NCBI GenBank assembly: GCA_018384465.1
Contig: JAHAYQ010000085.1
Span: 1 to 9,237, forward strand
Direction of reading: 5' to 3'
DNA: 9,237 nucleotides
Source of the DNA: Myroides sp.
GTDB lineage: Bacteria > Bacteroidota > Bacteroidia > Flavobacteriales > Flavobacteriaceae
Part shown: in pieces, positions 6,001 to 9,237 of the stretch
How the letters are laid out: each line of letters begins with the position of its first letter
Position numbering within the stretch: the first letter of the stretch is position 1
Notes under the pieces: generated by a model
Seen by the model: the letters and a program-made list of their open reading frames with translations, nothing else
Databases searched by the model: none
What the model was told of the DNA's origin: nothing
Translations under genes and position numbers: made by a program

Positions 6001-6669
6001 ATGGAAATAGATTTTTTAAACCGATATAATTATTCATTCGATTGGGCTACCGTTCTTTTCGTTTTAACCTTTGCAACCATTGTGGTTACACGACTTACAT
6101 TTGCCCGTAGGTTTGAAGATTTTATTAAATTAGCGGTTTCTAATAAATACCTCTCTACTTATCGTGATACTAACAATCTAAAAAGTGGCTTTACTATTAG
6201 TATGTTTTTTGTGCAAATGGTTTCGCTTAGTTTGTTTGTGCATTATTTCATCAGTTTAACTGGCTTTACAGCCTTGCACAGTTTTTCAACCTACTTGCGA
6301 ATACTTAGTATACTTATGTTTTTTGTGTTGGTAAAGTATTTTTTGGAAAAAATTATTGCCGTATGTTTTAATATGGAGGACTTTGCCGAACAATACAATC
6401 TTTTAAAAGTAAGTTACAGATCTTTTTTAGGGTTGTTGCTTTTTCCTATAGTTGCCATCTTGTTTTACAATACATTTCAATATCCTTATTTTATATGGGC
6501 TGTTGTAGGTTTATTTGTTTTGTTTAACATTGTTTTATATGGCTTACTCTTAAAAAATTATCAAAAAGTATTTAGCAAGTTTTTGTTTTATTTTATTTTG
6601 TATCTTTGCACCTTTGAAATAGCACCTTATGTTATCTTATATCATTGGTTTGTTGTTTCTAAATCATAA
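6001..6669 (+). CDS. DUF4271 integral membrane protein
   Basis: This hydrophobic protein of 222 residues has about six membrane-spanning stretches, near residues 15-33, 64-86, 97-120, 140-160, 163-184 and 192-213. A basic, polar cytoplasmic-looking segment (RRFEDFIKLAVSNKYLSTY) lies between the first two. The last helix contains FILYLCTFEIAPYVILYH, the signature I associate with the Bacteroidota family DUF4271. No catalytic residues are apparent and the function is unknown. The ATG lies close behind a probable promoter. The stop is 12 bases before the uroporphyrinogen-III synthase gene, so the two are probably co-transcribed. From memory this pairing recurs in flavobacteria, which hints at a link with haem synthesis or envelope function but proves neither. 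Confidence 0.82.
   Translation: MEIDFLNRYNYSFDWATVLFVLTFATIVVTRLTFARRFEDFIKLAVSNKYLSTYRDTNNLKSGFTISMFFVQMVSLSLFVHYFISLTGFTALHSFSTYLRILSILMFFVLVKYFLEKIIAVCFNMEDFAEQYNLLKVSYRSFLGLLLFPIVAILFYNTFQYPYFIWAVVGLFVLFNIVLYGLLLKNYQKVFSKFLFYFILYLCTFEIAPYVILYHWFVVSKS
6601..6608 (+). promoter_or_regulatory. Possible internal promoter (TATCTTTG) for the uroporphyrinogen-III synthase gene
   Basis: TATCTTTG followed by CACC matches the strong Bacteroidota -7 consensus exactly and lies inside the DUF4271 gene, 73 bases before the downstream ATG. A TTTTG run at 6581-6585 could act as a -33 element but the spacer is only 15 bases. The bases also encode conserved protein residues, so the match may be incidental. 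Confidence 0.3.
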
Positions 6670-6681
6670 AGTAAAATACCT

Positions 6682-7425
6682 ATGAAAGTTAAATCAATTT
6701 TGGTGTCACAACCAGAGCCTAAAGTAGAGAATTCACCTTATTTCGATCTACAACAGAAATATAAAATAAAAATTGACTTTAGACCTTTCATTCATGTAGA
6801 AGGTGTAGAAGCCAAAGAAGTGCGTCAACAAAAAATTGACTTGGCAAATTTTACTTCTATCATACTTACCAGTAAAAATTCTATTGACCATTACTTTCGT
6901 TTAGCAGACGAAATGCGCTTTAAGGTGCCCGAAACCATGAAATATTTTTGTCAGTCTGAAGCTATTGCTTATTATCTGCAAAAATATGTGGTGTACCGCA
7001 AACGTAAAATTTATGTAGGTCAGAAAGATTTTGCCGATTTATCGCCTTTAATCAAAAAGTTTAAAGATGAAAAATTTTTATTAGCGGCATCAGATAAATT
7101 AAACGATGATGTGCCACAAACACTTAACAGTTTAGGTGTAAATTGGACACAAGGGATCTTTTTCCGAACAGCTATGAGCGATTTATCCGATTTACGCGAT
7201 GTAAAATACGATGTTTTATGCTTTTTTAGTCCAACAGGAATTAATTCACTGTTTAAAAACTTTCCTGATTTTGTACAAGATAATACACGTATTGCCGTAT
7301 TTGGAGGCACAACTAAGAAAGAAGCAGAAGATTGTGGTTTGCGTGTAGATATTATGGCACCCACGCCCGAAGCGCCCTCTATGACTATGGCGTTAGACCA
7401 ATACATTGCAAAGGCAAATAAATAA
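6682..7425 (+). CDS. hemD: Uroporphyrinogen-III synthase family protein (HemD/HEM4)
   Basis: This cytoplasmic enzyme of 247 residues should close hydroxymethylbilane to uroporphyrinogen III, with inversion of ring D, on the way to haem. Sequence identity in this family is low, so the call rests on the overall pattern: the opening KSILVSQPEP (4-13), ILTSKNSIDHYF (61-72) in the first lobe, FFSPTGINSLF (181-191) in the second, IAVFGGTTKKEAEDCGL (204-220) and APTPEAPSMTMAL (226-238) near the end. The last three correspond to the family pattern of a Ser/Thr-rich turn, a check of whether the other domain is closed, and a terminal P-T-P/S motif. Length fits the usual 240-260. The gene lies 12 bases after DUF4271 and ends four bases before a terminator hairpin. 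No other haem gene is in the window. The assignment is good at family level and somewhat less certain for the exact reaction. Confidence 0.85.
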   Translation: MKVKSILVSQPEPKVENSPYFDLQQKYKIKIDFRPFIHVEGVEAKEVRQQKIDLANFTSIILTSKNSIDHYFRLADEMRFKVPETMKYFCQSEAIAYYLQKYVVYRKRKIYVGQKDFADLSPLIKKFKDEKFLLAASDKLNDDVPQTLNSLGVNWTQGIFFRTAMSDLSDLRDVKYDVLCFFSPTGINSLFKNFPDFVQDNTRIAVFGGTTKKEAEDCGLRVDIMAPTPEAPSMTMALDQYIAKANK

Positions 7426-7428
7426 TAT

Positions 7429-7453
7429 AAAGTCCCGATTAGGGACTTTTTTT
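7429..7453 (+). terminator. Rho-independent terminator of the DUF4271-hemD unit
   Basis: AAAGTCCC at 7429-7436 pairs perfectly with GGGACTTT at 7442-7449 around the loop GATTA, and T bases continue to 7453. It starts four bases after the hemD stop-codon end at 7425 (three bases between them). Confidence 0.87.
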
Positions 7454-7498
7454 ATTGCAATTTAGAACCAGTATTAAGGTTATCAGGTAGTTATTTTG

Positions 7499-7506
7499 TA
7501 ATTTTG
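7499..7506 (+). promoter_or_regulatory. -7 promoter box (TAATTTTG) of the fumarase gene
   Basis: TAATTTTG matches TAnnTTTG exactly and ends 21 bases before the ATG at 7528. A similar TTATTTTG lies just upstream at 7491-7498. No convincing TTG -33 element is found at normal spacing, and no Shine-Dalgarno sequence precedes the start. Confidence 0.5.
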
Positions 7507-7527
7507 TAGGGCAAAACTAACAACATA

Positions 7528-9132
7528 ATGATCGATTTTATATATCAGGATCCTTATCCTATAGAAAAAGACGATACGGCGTATCGCAAACTGACTTCAG
7601 ATTACGTAAAAATTGAAAAATTAGGAAACAGAGAAATTTTAACGGTAGACCCTAAAGGATTGGAACTATTGGCAGAAGTTGCGATGACCGATGTTTCTTT
7701 TATGTTACGTACGTCGCACTTAGAAAAACTACGCGCTATTATAGACGATCCAGAAGCTACTGACAACGACCGATTTGTGGCGTATAATTTACTACAAAAT
7801 GCCGCTGTAGCAGCTAAAGGCGAGTTGCCTTCGTGTCAAGATACAGGAACGGCAATTGTGATGGCTAAAAAAGGGGAAAATGTTTTTACGGGAAGTAATG
7901 ATGCCCAAGCGTTGTCGAAAGGAATTTTTAATACCTACATCAATAAAAACTTACGTTATTCTCAGATCGTACCTATTTCAATGTTCGAAGAGAAAAACTC
8001 GGGTTCAAACTTACCGGCGCAAATTGATATTTACGCTACTGAAGGAAAAAAATACGAATTTTTATTCTTAGCAAAAGGCGGAGGATCGGCAAACAAAACG
8101 TTTTTATATCAGCAAACCAAATCGTTATTAAACGAAAAATCGTTAGAGAAATTCGTTCGTGAAAAAATCATGGATTTAGGTACGGCAGCTTGTCCACCTT
8201 ATCACTTGGCTTTAGTAATTGGAGGAACTTCAGCCGAAGCCAATTTGGCAACAGTAAAAAAAGCCTCTGCGGGTTATTACGACCATTTGCCAACTACAGG
8301 AAACATGGCAGGGCAAGCATTTCGTGATTTGGAATGGGAAGAACGTGTGAAACAAATTTGCCAGGAATCGGGAGTTGGAGCGCAATTTGGAGGTAAATAC
8401 TTAGTTCACGATGTACGAGTAATCCGTTTACCTCGTCACGCAGCATCTTGCCCGGTTGGATTAGGTGTATCTTGTTCTGCTGATAGAAATATCAAAGGGA
8501 AAATTACCGAAGAAGGAATTTTTGTTGAGCAATTAGAAACGAATCCTGCTCGTTTGTTACCAGAAAAGGCTCCACATTTAGAAGCACCTGTTTCTATTGA
8601 TTTGGATCAGCCAATGGAAAACATTTTAGCTGAATTAACCAAACATCCAATCAAAACTCGATTAATGTTAAACGGAACAGTGATTGTTGCTCGAGATATC
8701 GCTCATGCGAAAATCAAAGAAATGTTGGATAACGGCGAACCGATGCCCGAATATTTTAAAAATCACCCGGTTTATTATGCCGGACCTGCTAAAACACCAG
8801 ACGGAATGCCTTCAGGATCTTTCGGTCCAACAACCGCAGGGCGTATGGATAGTTACGTAGATCAATTCCAAGCAGCAGGCGGATCTATGATTATGCTGGC
8901 AAAAGGAAACCGTTCACAACAAGTAACTGATGCCTGTGCAAAACACGGAGGATTCTATTTAGGATCTATTGGTGGACCAGCAGCTATTTTGGCACAAGAT
9001 AATATTTTGAGTGTAGAAGTAGTTGATTTCCCTGAATTGGGAATGGAAGCCGTTCGTAAAATTACCGTAAAAGATTTCCCTGCGTTCATTATTACTGATG
9101 ATAAAGGAAACGATTTCTTTCAGAATTTGTAA
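7528..9132 (+). CDS. fum: Class I fumarate hydratase, [4Fe-4S] FumA/FumB type
   Basis: This 534-residue cytoplasmic TCA-cycle enzyme interconverts fumarate and L-malate. The length fits the single-chain class I enzymes of about 540-550 residues. The N-terminal cluster-binding part contains LPSCQDTGT (100-108), AACPPYHLALVIGG (220-233) and GLGVSCSADRN (311-321). By position against E. coli FumA (C105, C224, C318), the cluster ligands should be C103, C222 and C316. The C-terminal beta domain, from about 350, has KTPDGMPSGSFGPTTAGRMD (422-441) and GGFYLGSIGGPAA (474-486), both strongly conserved. No truncation or frameshift is visible. The Fe-S cluster of this class is sensitive to oxygen and superoxide. 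The gene has its own promoter box and terminator, so it is probably monocistronic. Tartrate dehydratase is a related alternative, but that enzyme is usually two shorter subunits. Confidence 0.95.
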   Translation: MIDFIYQDPYPIEKDDTAYRKLTSDYVKIEKLGNREILTVDPKGLELLAEVAMTDVSFMLRTSHLEKLRAIIDDPEATDNDRFVAYNLLQNAAVAAKGELPSCQDTGTAIVMAKKGENVFTGSNDAQALSKGIFNTYINKNLRYSQIVPISMFEEKNSGSNLPAQIDIYATEGKKYEFLFLAKGGGSANKTFLYQQTKSLLNEKSLEKFVREKIMDLGTAACPPYHLALVIGGTSAEANLATVKKASAGYYDHLPTTGNMAGQAFRDLEWEERVKQICQESGVGAQFGGKYLVHDVRVIRLPRHAASCPVGLGVSCSADRNIKGKITEEGIFVEQLETNPARLLPEKAPHLEAPVSIDLDQPMENILAELTKHPIKTRLMLNGTVIVARDIAHAKIKEMLDNGEPMPEYFKNHPVYYAGPAKTPDGMPSGSFGPTTAGRMDSYVDQFQAAGGSMIMLAKGNRSQQVTDACAKHGGFYLGSIGGPAAILAQDNILSVEVVDFPELGMEAVRKITVKDFPAFIITDDKGNDFFQNL

Positions 9133-9154
9133 CAAGCTCTAAGCTTTAAGTCAT

Positions 9155-9193
9155 AAGCTCTATAAGGTGTAAAACTTTATAGAGCTTTTTTTT
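9155..9193 (+). terminator. Rho-independent terminator of the fumarase gene
   Basis: AAGCTCTATAAGG at 9155-9167 pairs at 12 of 13 positions with CTTTATAGAGCTT at 9175-9187 around a 7-base loop, followed by T to 9193. A second copy of AAGCTCTA at 9134-9141 could compete for the same right arm. Confidence 0.87.
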
Positions 9194-9194
9194 G

Positions 9195-9229
9195 AGGTAT
9201 GTTACCCTGAACTTGTTTAAATATCTCAC
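9195..9229. repeat. Remnant of a dispersed intergenic repeat at the window edge
   Basis: TTACCCTGAACTTGTTT (9202-9218) resembles half of a palindromic intergenic repeat that I recall from flavobacterial genomes, with a core like CCCTGAACTTGTTTCAGGG. Here the right arm has decayed. The outer bases TGAGGTAT (9194-9201) and ATATCTCA (9222-9229) still form a near-perfect inverted repeat at 7 of 8 positions. The window ends eight bases later, so the element may continue. Confidence 0.4.
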
Positions 9230-9237
9230 ACAAACAA

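Noticed and set aside
7020..7406. 128-codon minus-strand open frame inside hemD
   Set aside because: Despite its length it is antisense to the uroporphyrinogen-III synthase gene, which shows family motifs, and it has no recognisable features of its own.
1..9237. CRISPR array, tRNA or rRNA gene, insertion sequence, prophage or defence island
   Set aside because: Reading both strands I found no regularly spaced repeats, cloverleaf sequence, transposase or integrase motif, or phage or toxin gene. Base composition and gene packing look uniform.

Overview
The window looks like a chromosomal segment of a member of the Flavobacteriaceae (Bacteroidota). The DNA is AT-rich. Almost every transcription start region carries a TAnnTTTG -7 box, the promoter form typical of this phylum, and no clear Shine-Dalgarno sequences precede the start codons. 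One protein ends in a type IX secretion (T9SS) sorting tail, a secretion route confined to Bacteroidota and close relatives. Two products belong to the Bacteroidota families DUF4296 and DUF4271. I cannot name the genus from sequence alone.

Layout, left to right. A secreted T9SS cargo protein (52-906, +) ends in a strong terminator. A single-gene unit follows, a GTG-initiated LuxE-like acyl-adenylating enzyme (989-1969, +). It converges on tyrS (2078-3370, -) across a gap of about 108 bases holding a degenerate inverted repeat and a terminator. Upstream of tyrS, and separated from it by its own terminator, is a tightly packed minus-strand operon: a dolichol-phosphate-mannose-synthase-like glycosyltransferase (5179-5901), dihydroorotase (3841-5178) and a small DUF4296 lipoprotein (3440-3838), with 0 and 2 bases between genes. 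A 99-base divergent promoter region separates this operon from a plus-strand pair, the membrane protein DUF4271 (6001-6669) and a uroporphyrinogen-III synthase-family protein (6682-7425). The window closes with class I [4Fe-4S] fumarase (7528-9132, +), its terminator, and a fragment of a second intergenic repeat.

The content is mainly housekeeping: tRNA charging, pyrimidine synthesis, haem synthesis, the TCA cycle and polyprenol-linked mannose supply. No stretch of 300 bases lacks a gene. I see no tRNA, rRNA, CRISPR array, insertion sequence, phage gene or defence system, and I do not find convincing evidence of a new biological system.

The points most worth a second look are the stand-alone LuxE-like enzyme with a near-C-terminal cysteine, the His-to-Gln change in the first metal motif of dihydroorotase, a consensus promoter box buried in the DUF4271 gene just ahead of the uroporphyrinogen-III synthase gene, and two intergenic repeat remnants.
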